Below, piece by piece: positions 36,601-47,638 of a stretch of 64,000 nucleotides of DNA. A program made the position numbers and the translations under genes. The notes beneath the pieces were generated by a model. It was not told the DNA's origin. It searched no databases and saw only the letters and a list, made by a program, of their open reading frames with translations. Where the stretch lies: contig JNEN01001259.1 in NCBI GenBank assembly GCA_000697355.1, forward strand, positions 124,001 through 188,000, given 5' to 3'. Each line of letters starts with the position of its first letter. Position 1 is the first letter of the stretch. This DNA comes from Syncephalastrum monosporum B8922. Lineage: Eukaryota; Mucoromycota; Mucoromycetes; Mucorales; Syncephalastraceae.

Positions 36601-37568
36601 TCGTAAGTAGAGACACACAAAACGAAAGTTCACGTAGCTTTAATTAACACTATGTACCTAGTCATCTGCGGCGGTCTATTTTATCAAGTCTCCAATACCA
36701 TTGCGGGTTTCCAGAACCGCATGGGTCTCTTCTTCTTCTATGAGGCCTTGCTCGGTTTCATGTGCCTCACCTCGCTCCAAGTCTTCTCAAACGAGCGTAT
36801 CCTCTTCGTTCGCGAGCGCGCCAATGGCTATTATTCCCCGGGAGTTTACTTTTTATCCAAGGTAAGATACGAAAGATAATCCAAAGCATTGTTCTCATCC
36901 GACAAATAGGTGCTTTTCGATATTATTCCCTTGCGCGTCGTCCCTCCTCTTATGATGGGTCTCATCTCTTACTACATGGTTGGCCTCGTCGAAGGCGTTG
37001 CTGAATTTTTAAAGTTCTTGCTTGTTCTTGTCTTGTTCAATTTGACCGCCGCTGCGCTTTGCTTAGCCATTGGCGTCGTGTTCAAAAACCTATCCATGGC
37101 CAACCTCTTGTGTTGCATGGTCATCTTGTTCTCAATGCTGTTTGCCGGCCTTTTGCTGAACAAAGGTAATCATCATTCTTTTTCATCGCATCCATTGGCT
37201 CTGACCTGCTTCTTTCTCTTACGCATGATGCTTAGACTCCATGTCACCCTATTTCGGCTGGCTCAAGCACTTGTCCTTCTTCAACTACGCACTCGAAGCG
37301 TTGCTGGTCAATGAAATGCTCTATTTACAGCTTGTGGAGGAGCGATTCGGACTCAATATAGATGTAAGCTGAGCAGTAATCATGCCCAAAAAAAGGGGAC
37401 GCGCTTATCTCATCTTCTATGTAGGTCCCGGGTGCGACGATCCTGTCCACGTTCGGTTTCAATGCAAAGAACTACTGGCCGGACGTCATCAAACTCAGCG
37501 CCATGTTTATGGGCTTCATTCTTTTTGCCCTCCTTTGGTTAATTTTCTTCGTCAAGGAGCGGAGATAG
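33631..37568 (+). CDS. ADP1: ABCG-family transporter with EGF-like ectodomain (Adp1-like)
   Basis: Half-size ABC transporter related to yeast Adp1 (1049 residues, EGF-like); substrate unknown. Exons: 33631-33895, 34011-34103, 34190-34300, 34367-34453, 34512-34571, 34627-34725, 34786-34970, 35028-36364, 36427-36602, 36662-36861, 36910-37165, 37236-37363, 37425-37568; 1046 residues. Signal peptide about 1-24 ([17 protein letters not shown]). The ectodomain to about residue 300 is Cys-rich, with EGF-like [10 protein letters not shown] and [13 protein letters not shown] at about 307-332 ([17 protein letters not shown]) precedes the ATPase domain: [12 protein letters not shown]alker A near 394, SISGGERRR signature near 501, [12 protein letters not shown]alker B near 521. 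A Gln/Glu-rich linker (about 640-760) leads to the C-terminal membrane domain with [19 protein letters not shown] start ([15 protein letters not shown]), [19 protein letters not shown] and a final KERR that may act in ER retrieval. Confidence 0.94.
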
Positions 37569-38232
37569 GCGATAGTGCAAATAAAAAAAGGGCGTCGTGT
37601 CAATGGGATGATTTTCCTTGTCCAGGGAAGCGGTAAATACGTTTGCAATTGAACTGTACTTTTTCTATTCTTTTAAATTTTCCTTTCCCGCAAAGAAAGA
37701 AAAAGAAAGAAGAGGATTTCGGATGTGTAAAAGGTGACGAACCAATAAAAAGCACCAGAAACGTGCCATGCTGCTGTAAACACAATCAATGCTTCGTACG
37801 TTTGTCAATCTACAAAGAAAGATCATCCTCGAGAATAATAATCTCCATAAGTATGTGTGACGCCCATTACACAAGTATATTAGTACACAACAGGTTGCGT
37901 CCTCAAAAAAAGAAAGTTCATCTGGTTGCGGGGCCGCGCATGGCTTGAGTCTGTGCTACTTATGAAATGGAACCCAGTCCTGGTCCTGTTTTCTGACAAG
38001 CAGTGCGTGCTGCGTGACAATTTTGATTGTGTGTGCGCGCAGCAAACTATTTTTGCACCTTTTGCCCAAAAGAAAAAATTTCCCTTTATGGGGGATGTAG
38101 GGGAGCCAGCTACTTATTCATAATTGTACGCCTCTTGTATATTTTTTGCACGTCCCCTCTCTCTCTCCTCTCTCTCTTCTTCTTCTTCTTCTTCTTGCCT
38201 TTCCCCCCTCCTTCCTTCTCTATAACATTACA
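37569..38232. other. Intergenic region, chitin deacetylase promoter
   Basis: 660 bases between two plus-strand genes. The last ~100 bases are a strong CT tract (TCTCTCTC/CTTCTTCTT) right before the ATG, typical of a 5' leader. A TATA-like TTGTATATTTTTTG lies near 38137. No other gene seen. Confidence 0.45.
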
Positions 38233-40484
38233 ATGAAGATCAGCGCTGCTGTCATCAGTTTGCTGGCTTTGACGTCCCTCGCGCCTGCTGTTCTCGGTCA
38301 GGATGGTACGCCCAATATCCCCACTGCGTCGACCGGCAGCACCTACTCTTGCGACCCCAACTCGTGCAAGCTTCCTAGCTGCTTGTGTGCCTCGACGTCA
38401 CCTCCCAATGGCTTGCAGCCTAAGGATGTCCCGCAGGTATATCGCATTACCTAATTCCGCGTGTTTACCTTTTATAACCAGCAAACCATTGTGTAGTTTG
38501 TGACTATCACTTTCGACGATTCAATTCAAGCCAAGCTCCTTGATACCGCACATGAGCTATTGAATGTCAAGTAAGTGATAGTGAATGAGCGCAACAAAAT
38601 GAAGAAGGGCTTTCGAAAAGTCGAAGAGTGTATGTGTGTACTAATATATGACTCCCTAACCCAGGAACCCAAATGGTTGTCCCGCAAAGGCAAGTGGAGC
38701 ACAACCCAGTCGTTTTTTAAGTTGTGTAACGATCGGTTGTCTAATATTCTCTGTGCGCCATTAGGGATCCTGGTACGTGTCAATGGAGTATACCGATTTC
38801 TCGCTCGTGCAGCAATGGTATGCCAACGGCAACGAAGTCGCAGAGTAAGTCGCATACAATGATAGATTGGAGTGTTGTAATTATGAGCTCATTCGTTGCC
38901 TCTTTTCATTAGCCACACTTTCTCCCATGTTGGTGAGTAGACTTAGTTCCATTCCATACTATCGGGACTATGTTCCGTTTCTCCTTTCGTGTCCCCTTTT
39001 AACTAACGCATACACCGCTTTGTCGTTTTCAGGCTCTCCTTCTGCACAGTAAGTCATGGAATGCAAAGATCTTCATGATGCTGATTCATAATGATTTGCA
39101 GAGAAATCCAGGCCGCCAAGTCCATGCTGCATGAATATGCTGGTATCCCCTATGGCAAAATTCAGGGCTTCCGTGCACCTTTCTGTAAGTGAAAATTTCA
39201 TGACTGACTTATCTCCCTCGATCTGGACTCCTTGTTAACCCCTTTTGTGTATGGGTGAATATAGTGAACTACACCGCTGATACTCTCAAAAATATTGCGC
39301 AGCAAGGCTTCCTGTATGATTCGTCTGCAACGGGCGTTGTTGATGACTGCTATTGGTAAGGGATTCCTATAAATGGAAGGACACCAAAAATAACTAAAGC
39401 ATCCGATTGTTTCATATAGGCCCTACACCCTCGACAATGGTATGGCCAACGACTGCTGGACCGGCATCTGTGCCCAAGGCGCCGTCAAACTTCCAGGTAC
39501 TACTGTTCTTTAGATGACATGTTCCTGGCCGCTGACAAAAGCTCTCAGGCGTTTGGGAAATTCCTATGTATGCCGTTCTCGATAACGCCAGCACGGCTCA
39601 GCTTATGGACGTTTACCTTGCTGGCTCTGTCTCGGACGTTCAGGCCTGGACCTCTACCAACTTTGACCGTCACTACAATGGCAACCGCCAGCCCTTCGGT
39701 ATTTACGTTCATCCTAGTAAGTCGATCAAAACAAACATTATCCTTCGGGGGAGCATGGTTCCTTACCAAATATTTTTTTTTGTAATCAGCCCACCTGACC
39801 ACCTACCCCGGCTTGCCTGACCCGTCTGCCATGAAGCAGGGTGTAGTCGAGACTATTAAGAGCATCACAAGCAAGCCAGACGTGTGGGTTGTGACCAATG
39901 CGCAGCTGCTGCAGTGGATGAAGAACCCTGTTCCCGCCTCCGAGCTGGCCAACCAGGACTACATGAAGTGCGAGCTTCCCAACACGGGCAAAGAGATCTG
40001 CAACGGTCTTGAGAATATCACGGTTGCGGCTGACACCGGCGTCATCTCGTCGAGCCTGCTCAACATGTGCAACTTCAACACCACCAACTGGGGTACCTGC
40101 TTCAACTGCCCGAGCAGCGCACCTACCCTGGAGACCCCCACCCCGGCTTCTTCCGTGCAGACCACTGATGCTAAGTACCGCCACCCTGTGCCTGACAACT
40201 GCGACAGCATCTGGTGGGACCCTGGTAAGAATAAAAGAAAAACATGTCTATTTCAGCCATGACTCACGTATTGACATGAACTAGTCGCCGGTCAGTGCCT
40301 GTGCACTACCCAAAGCTGCGCCTACAAGGATACTGCTGTCCCTACCAACTCCTCCTCCAACGGCACCTCGAAGGATGGTTCCTCCGGCTCTTCCAGTGAT
40401 GGAAAAAGCTCGGGTGCGTCGATGCTGACTGGATCTTCTCTTGTCGCCGCTGTCATTGCTGGCTCCGCCGCTATGCTTCTGTAA
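38233..40484 (+). CDS. Chitin (polysaccharide) deacetylase, secreted and probably GPI-anchored
   Basis: CE4 enzyme that converts chitin to chitosan in the wall, a major wall polymer in Mucoromycota. Exons: 38233-38436, 38497-38570, 38665-38689, 38765-38844, 38913-38932, 39033-39048, 39102-39184, 39265-39355, 39420-39496, 39549-39716, 39790-40224, 40285-40484; 490 residues. Signal peptide 1-22 (AAVISLLALTSLAPAVLG). NodB motifs: VTITFDDSIQ (catalytic and zinc Asp; Gly of the usual TFDDG is Ser), DHTFSHVG (both zinc His), GFRAPFLNYT, YDSSATGVVDDCYWPYT, WEIPMYAVLD and GIYVHPTHL. The C-terminal third is Cys- and N-glycosylation-site-rich; a Ser-rich linker ends in a hydrophobic SLVAAVIAGSAAMLL tail. 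The intron after 38689 works in frame only with a GC donor of perfect consensus (AG then GCAAGT). Exons of 16 and 20 bases encode the HTFSHVG/SPSA region. Confidence 0.93.
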
Positions 40485-41457
40485 TTGCTTTTAACATTTT
40501 AACAACCAATCACTTCTTCCGGTCAAATACGTATTCCCGCTTTCTATAGTATCCAATAGCAAACCATGTAAAAGTACATACTCGATTGCTGTTTTCGGAA
40601 GGACATCCTTTTTCATTATTATAAACTTTTCACCAGCAAATTTATCCTTAAACCGTTCTCGCAAGCATAAACTGATAACTTCGTGAATATGATCTGGAGA
40701 AATATCGTAGCAAGTATGAGGTGTCTATACAGATCATGCTTTTCGTCCTTACTCTCAAAACGCACTACCGCACTGGTTGAATAGCATTTTATTTGTCCTA
40801 TATCGCTTGAGCAGTACAGTAAGCGAGGACGACAAGAAAAAGTTACTGTAGTTACAGTGAGCTGTGCTACGACATGCCAGAAGACATTAGCTACTGTATT
40901 TAATTAACAGCCTCTCTCAAACAAGACGTATAGCGTAGTACGTCTAGGGAGATGGCTAAGAAGCTAGCATATCTAATACCGAGCCTTAATGGACCAGGAC
41001 AGTATACATGGTGTGGTTATCAAAATTATAAGTCTTTCATCTATTATCTACAGGAGGTATATTCATTGAAAAGTCCTACAGTGCATGATGGTATGATCGT
41101 TGCTGTCGCGGTTTTCGTATATGCATACAGCAAGGTCCCTGATACGGAGCAGCAGTAGTAAAGTTACTCGCAGGGATGACCCAAAGCAGCTGCTATGTAA
41201 TACCCGACGTGTATGCTGTAAGTGCATAAAAACCTATATAGACAGCACCAGATAATACGATATCTATGTGACATCTAGAGCACTGCTGGTATACACAAAA
41301 GTAATCTGAGAGCTGTGGGGCTCAGGGTCTTGCCAGTGATATATGAGTGCGGGAAAGCTGAGGCCGAAGCTAAGCCACGACCCAGGAGTTGAAAGAAAAT
41401 TGGACAGAGTGCTTTAATTTCACGGTTTGCCAGCCCAAAAAAAAAGTTATATACGCC
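40485..41457. other. Intergenic region, about 970 bases
   Basis: AT-rich. One 68-codon frame at 40952-41158 has no family motif, no start context and no splicing partner. I see no tRNA. The right end is the promoter of the RPA43 gene. Confidence 0.4.
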
Positions 41458-42394
41458 ATGGCCAAAGAAGATAAGAAGAGAAAGCACAAGGAGCACAAGG
41501 AGCACAAGGAGCACAAGGAAAAGAGCTCAAAGTCCCACAAAAAGTCGAAAAAGACGTCTGCGGAAGAACCCGTCAAAGAATCTACCAAGGTTATCCATGT
41601 TGCCACACCAACCACTGCCCATTCCTCCTTCTCCCAGATCGAGGTTAAATTATACCTGCACTTGGCGCCTCTCTGGGCCAACAATCCAATGGAAGGCATC
41701 ACAGAGCAGCTTAATGCCTTCATGATGAAGTAAGCATTCGAGTGCGGTAGAAGTGAATATGCTTATACGTCGTATTGTAGATATGTTCCGGAGGTGGACG
41801 GTATTGTGCTGGCACACAGCGATACGCGACTTATGGACGACAAGGGCGTTATCCTCAACGAATCACCATTCTGCCATTTCTACGTCCGTGTCAATTTCCT
41901 TGTCTGGAAGCCACGCAAAAACACACGTCTCGGTAAGTGGAGTGCACAAAGGACGGTGGGAGAATACGAGACTCAGTGATCCTTGTACAGTTGGCCAGAT
42001 CAATTTGCAGTCGCAGGATCATATTGGTCTCCTGATCTTTGGCACATTCAACGCTTCCATCCCCAGAGCACGCATCCCGAGCGACAAGTACGAGTGGCGT
42101 GCCTTTGAGACACCGGTAGAAGCCACGACTGAAAAAAATGAGGACGACGAGGAGGATTCAGAAGAATCCGAAGAAAACGTTGAAGAAAACTCGGTCATGG
42201 TCGGCCGGAAACGGAGTAAGCATGGTGAATGGGTCGTCACCTCAACAAGCGAAGCCTTGGGTGGTACGGATGGCATTGTCGAATTCAACGTTGTTGAGTA
42301 AGTGGAAGCATGTTCGCGAGTCATCGTTTTTACTGACCCACGTTGTAGTATAATTGAAGCAAACGATATCTTGACAGTGACTGGATCACTCTAA
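41458..42394 (+). CDS. RPA43: RNA polymerase I subunit Rpa43
   Basis: Rpa43 pairs with Rpa14 in the Pol I stalk, like Rpb7 in Pol II, and binds the factor Rrn3 at rDNA promoters. Exons: 41458-41729, 41781-41932, 41991-42297, 42349-42394; 258 residues. The N-terminal tail is Lys/His/Glu-rich with tandem KEH units. Next is the Rpb7-like tip: FSQIEVKLYLHLAPLWANNP, MEGITEQLNAFMMKYVP, EVDGIVLAHSDTRLMDDKG, FCHFYVRVNFLVWKP, then the OB-fold start VGQINLQSQDHIGLLIFG and FNASIPRARIPSDKYEW. An acidic insert (EDDEEDSEESEENVEEN) separates it from the final strands (GIVEFNVVDIIEANDILTVTGSL). The assignment rests on the NNPxEG and INLQSxDHIGLL motifs. Confidence 0.9.
41486..41521 (+). repeat. Coding tandem repeat, KHKE units in Rpa43
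   Basis: Four head-to-tail copies of a nine-base CACAAGGAG-type unit encode the Lys/His/Glu tail of Rpa43. Tract length may vary between strains because the copies are almost identical at the DNA level. Confidence 0.8.
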
Positions 42395-43746
42395 GCACCG
42401 TTCGTCCCTCTTTGTTTCTCTTCACATTCATTTCAGTCTTCCATCCTCGCGCACACTCACATCCTTACATACACTCATATTACACGCAGCAATAAACGTA
42501 CATACATCGACTCAGAAATACGTCTGTCACCTATGCATTCTGCTTGAAAAGCCTAATACATCTCTCAAGCTCAGACTAGTAAGTGGAAGTGCATCGTTTA
42601 TCTATGCGAAGAGTGAAAGTCTATCTTGTTCTGGTTCCTCGGAGACGTGCCAATTAGCCACCCTGCTTTTTCAACAAGCGAGCAAATGCATACAGAATCA
42701 CTATACCTCAGGGCGCTATTCTTACTGCTACTTCAACTGCTCTACTATTACCGGCAAGACGCCATATGGCATAGGAGCAGATGCTTGTTGCGCTGTATTA
42801 GCTTTATCTCCGACCTTTCGCCACCTGACCTTCGCGTACGCACTCACCACTATATCCCAACGTATGTTTCTGGCGGGTTGGATGGTTTTTAGCACGCGCA
42901 GCGGCAAACACGGGCCCTATTCGACCCTCTGCGATCCGTCCTACGACGTTGTTATTGCCGCATTTGCGCTCTTTTCATGTCGTCGCGTTGACCTTTGCCA
43001 CGTACGTAAATGGGTCATCCATTTACACTATCTACTCGGACTACCCATGTCATTACCTTTAAATGGATAAGCACTTTCGGTGTGGAAATCTTGGTGTAAT
43101 GTATATACACATGCATATACAGCGGATTGTCAAGGAGGGTCATAGGCCGAAAAAATGTAAATGCATAATTCACCCACAGATGCCACAAGACCCCGCGCAA
43201 AAAGCGTATGCATACCGTATAGTGTTTCTGCGCGTCGTACTCCAAAAATATGCCTCGGGCGTACAACACGTCGTTTCTGGTAACGTCCCTCTAGCGTTGT
43301 GACACCTTTTGAGTTGGTGCGTCTTATTGGCTTGTCATAAATAAGAACTTTATTCGAGGCCGAGCCTCCCTATGGCCTGTATCAATGTGTATAACCGCAT
43401 ATATACGAGTGTTTATCAGATGTTTACGCATGTCAAGGTGATACAAGAGGTTTGATGGCAGACTAACATCACTCTGCAACCCAAGAACTATAAACAAAAC
43501 CGTGTGCTCTGTATACAATAGCAGCGACCGAGTTTGACGTCTTTGTCCTCCCCGGTGTCGGAAAGCAAATCGACTTCTCGATAGAAACAGGCATACGCAA
43601 TGCATGAGCGGGCCCAAAGACGGAAAAGACGAAATGAGAAAAAGTGTAAGGGAAGGCCAAGTTCGTTACACGACAGCTGACTGCTATAAGGACGGGTGTC
43701 TCGCGGGCTGTGCTCGCGTTCTGCTTTCTCTTTACTTTCTTTCACC
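42395..43746. other. Intergenic region, about 1.35 kb
   Basis: Several short frames (up to ~110 codons) overlap on both strands but none has motifs or splice consistency. The right end is the promoter of the phospholipase D gene with a CT-rich leader (about 43710-43745). No tRNA recognised. Confidence 0.4.
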
Positions 43747-46700
43747 ATGTCGTTTTTCACCAACCTGGCCGCCAAGGTCACTGAGATGTTTGAGGGAACC
43801 GAGGATGAGGAGTCCCGTGAGAACGAGTACGCCAGCAAGCTCCACCGTTATGGTTCTTTTGCCCCCGTCCGCCACGATGCCGAAGTCAAGTTTTACGTCG
43901 ACGGTCACAACTACTGCTGGTAAACGATGATAAACCAGTAAAGTCATTTTTATTGATTTTTTTTTACTACCCTAGGGCTGTGTCGGAGGCTATCGAGAGC
44001 GCGAAGCACTCCATATTCATCGAGGACTGGTGGTTGGTAAGGAATAAAATACGCTCATGGACGCATATCATGTTTATATGGAACCCTAACTCAATATCAC
44101 GCGTGTGCACGCGTATCATCCTGCTTTGTATTAGTCGCCAGAGCTTGTAAGGCTCTTCACGTTTGTGCGCGATACATGCATGCTAATTTTGTTATAGTAC
44201 CTTCGCCGTCCCCCGTCCAAGTATCCCGAGTACCGTCTCGACGCTCTTTTGAAGCGCAAGGCCGAAGAAGGTGTCAAGATCTTCGTCGTTGTCTACAAGG
44301 CAGGGTTTCTGGGAAATGAAGGAGCCACAGAAGATATCTAACGAGCTTTTTTTTTTCTTTTCGTATGGACGTATAGGAGGTTGAGCTGGCCCTGACCATC
44401 GACAGTGGCCACACCAAGGACACTCTGGAAGCACTTCATGAAAACATCATCGGTAGGACGACGTCATGTTGTCTGCTTACGTGGATTCAGATGAACTAAC
44501 ACGCTCTTGACGTACGCAGTGCAACGATCGCCCGACTTCTCGCTGAAGTTCGGCGACGGTTTCGATGCTTTCTGGTCGCATCACGAAAAGTACGTCGTGG
44601 TGGACAACCGTATCGCCTTCTTGGGTGGCATTGACCTCTGCTACGGGTAAGACGCGTCGCTTATATTGTGCAAGGGAAAAAGACAAAAGAGCTCATGATC
44701 TTTTCTTAACACATTCCAGCCGTTGGGATACCCACAACCATCGTTTGGCGGACTTCACAGAGGAGCCCGGACATGAAATCTTTATTGGCAAGTGTTACAA
44801 ACAAATCGCCACCTCTGTTCGTGTATATGTGTGCATTCCGGGCTTACTTATAGGGCGTTTTAAATATATAGGCCAGGACTACAACGACGCACGTGTTCGT
44901 GACTTTGAGGATGGTAAGACTGGAAGCTCCCGTCGATCGAGACGCGACTTCTTTTTCGGATGACCTTCCGACTCATGAAAATCATTTCCCTTTACAGTCA
45001 AGCAGTGGGATCTCCGACTTATTGACAAGTCCGTTGTCCCGCGTATGCCTTGGCACGACATGTCCCTTTGCATGGTAAGTGCAGCTTTATCCTCCTGCAT
45101 TATTGTCTCACGTAAAATGCCTTTGTGTAGCGTGGTGGTCCGGTCCTGGATGTTGCCAGACACTTTTGCGAGCGCTGGAACTACATCAAACATAAGAAGA
45201 ACATGGATGACGAGCGTATCCTGTTCATCCCCCCGCCGTTGGGCGCGTTGGCTCAGACTGGCGAATTTGCTATTCCGGAGAATAAGGAGGACGCGCCTGC
45301 CCTCCGCGCACACCGTTTCATGCATGGCACGCGCGATGTTCGCGGCACTTGCCGTGTGCAGGTGTGTCGTAGCTCAGGCACCTGGAGCTTGGGTCTCAAG
45401 GAGACCGAGCATTCGATCCAGAACGCCTACATTGCTACCATCTTAGACGCCCAGCACTATGTGTACATTGAAAACCAGTTTTTCAGTAAGTGTGAACCTT
45501 ATCTTTTATTTGGCTGTGCCATCCTGAGTACACGCTCTAACCTCTTATACTTCTAGTCACCTCCACGGAAGATGACAAGGACTATGTTCTCAAGAACCAG
45601 ATCGGTAACGCCATTGTCAAGCGTATTGTGCGTGCATACGAAGAGCGCGAAAAGTTCAAGGTTATTGTGCTTATGCCTCTGATGCCTGCTTTCCCCGCTG
45701 ACCTGAGCACGGATGACGCTGCCACCGCTCGGTAGGTTAAAATATATGAGATAGAGGAGTCTTCCCTCGTGTATGTGATCCTGTTCACTGTACTGATGCT
45801 TTTTTATCTTTTGATCAGTCTGGTCATGAACTACCAGTACATGTCTATTTCTCGTGGCGGCAAGAGCATCCTCGAGAAACTGGCTGAGGCTGGTATTGAG
45901 GATACCTCGGAGTACATTCGCTTCTTCAGCTTGAGAAGCTGGGATATCATCAAGCAAAAGAAGATCGAGAGCATGCTTGCGCAGCAGGCTGGTTTCTCTA
46001 CCGAGACTGGCGACATGGAAGATGAAGTGGTCTACACGCGTGTTGCTGAGGGTGGCGATGAGGATGTCGAGAACAAGGACTTCGTCACCGAGGAGTGCTA
46101 CATCCACGCCAAGCTTCTTATTGCAGATGGTAAGTGAGAGACAGGCGGGCCAGGATGGTGCATCGACTCACACATGTTTCTCTCTACAGATCGCACTGTC
46201 ATCATGGGCTCGTCGAACCTGAACGATCGCTCGCAGTGCGGTGACCGTGATTCTGAAATTGCCATGGTCGTCCAGGACCAGGACATGATCCCTTCGAAAA
46301 TGAACGGCAACGACGTATGTATTTCCAACTCTGACACTTCCATCTCATGACTCACTTGTTTGTTTCAATATTGTACAGTATGAAGCCGCTCGCTTTGCCG
46401 CCACGCTTCGTCGCGAGCTGTGGAAGGAGCACTTGGGCTTGGTCAAGGAGGAGAACCCCTTGGATGACGTAAACAACGCTATGCTTCCTCTGCCTGTGCC
46501 TCAGATCGATAACACTGAGTCGGAAGAGGACCAGCGGGTGATGGATCCTTTGGACGACGAGACCTGGGCCTTGTTTACAGAGACAGCGGCCAACAACACG
46601 GCTGCTTTCCGCCATGTCTTCCACAGCGTGCCCGATGATAACGTCCTTAACTGGGACCAATACCACGAGTTTTATCCGTCCCCCGAGAAGCTGGACATTG

Positions 46701-46864
46701 GACACGTGGCTGACCCCGGTATGCCCGTTGAGGAGATCCGTGGCCATCTCGATCGCGTCCGTGGCCACCTTGTCGAGTTTCCCACTGAGTTCTTGAAGGA
46801 GGTCGATATGGAAGGCACCTCCATCCCCTTGATCTCGAACCTCACCAAGGAATTGTACACTTAA
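43747..46864 (+). CDS. Phospholipase D, short form without PX/PH domains
   Basis: Hydrolyses phosphatidylcholine to phosphatidic acid and choline in membrane traffic and signalling. Exons: 43747-43919, 43976-44036, 44198-44299, 44377-44452, 44520-44646, 44720-44787, 44872-44913, 44998-45074, 45131-45485, 45557-45731, 45819-46129, 46190-46314, 46379-46864; 725 residues. The family motifs are IFIEDWWL; first [12 protein letters not shown] (about 158-165); IENQFF and the IYIENQFF-type segment ([15 protein letters not shown]); second [12 protein letters not shown] (about 513) with GSSNLNDRS. The C-terminal [24 protein letters not shown] region also fits. The yeast Spo14 and animal PLD1 PX and PH domains are missing; the N-terminus [17 protein letters not shown] starts directly before the catalytic core. 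Two introns (after 44299 and 44787) work in frame only with GC donors. Confidence 0.94.
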
Positions 46865-47638
46865 AATGGCAGATACGCCCATTATGTATTTTAAAGAGTT
46901 GTGTATTTATGAAAACGAAAAAATGAAGAGAAAGATCTGTATTTAGTGTGTGATCATCCTTTAACGGCAATCTAATGGAGTTTCTATCACAATCTGCATT
47001 AATATCATGCTCCAGCAACCCACGGCGCCATTTGTCGCTACGCATGGCTAGCGCATCTTCGTTTCACTCTAGTTTTCTTATATCTCTCATGCAAAGATCA
47101 TATCAATTTATTGGCCGTCGGGCACTTGTCTACAGCAAAATTTCGCATCGACCGGGTTCGGTATGCTCAAAGGCATCGCACGAAATTGAGACCACTTCAA
47201 AGCAGTAAGGACTGTGCTGTACATACAGTACTGTAAAGTACTATAATAGAATTCATGTGCTTCATTCATTCTAGTCGATTCAAGTAAAATTTGATATTCT
47301 TAGGCGGGTGACGACAAGTGATCTCTCCTGAATCCACTTAGCTAGTAAGCGAATTCTTTCAAAGCGTCGTGCATACAATGATACACGGGGTGGCTCCGTG
47401 AAATTTTCCGTCCAGTGAATAATTCTTGAATAAGAGGGTGCTTTTCGCACGTCAGGCATATATAGCATCACCAACAAAGCCACTTTCAGGTGGTGTCCCA
47501 CACGACCGAGCTGCAGAATTCCGGGTTTCTGCAAGCGTGACACAAAAGGTGCGTGCTTCAGAGTCCGCCCAACGAAATGGCTGACAAGCGTTAAATGTTT
47601 CCGATCTCTTTTTCCTGCTTTTCCTCGGTCTCCATACC
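46865..47638. other. Intergenic region upstream of the SLC35F-type gene
   Basis: About 770 bases between two plus-strand genes. Minus-strand frames here extend into exon 1 of the next gene and look like its shadows. No tRNA or repeat recognised. Confidence 0.4.

Noticed and set aside
38694..38768. Apparent frameshift in the chitin deacetylase before WYVSMEY
   Set aside because: A GC donor at 38690 with consensus GCAAGT and the normal AG at 38763-38764 restore the frame, so no mutation is needed.
40952..41158. 68-codon plus-strand frame between chitin deacetylase and RPA43
   Set aside because: No motif, no start context and no neighbouring splice sites that extend it.
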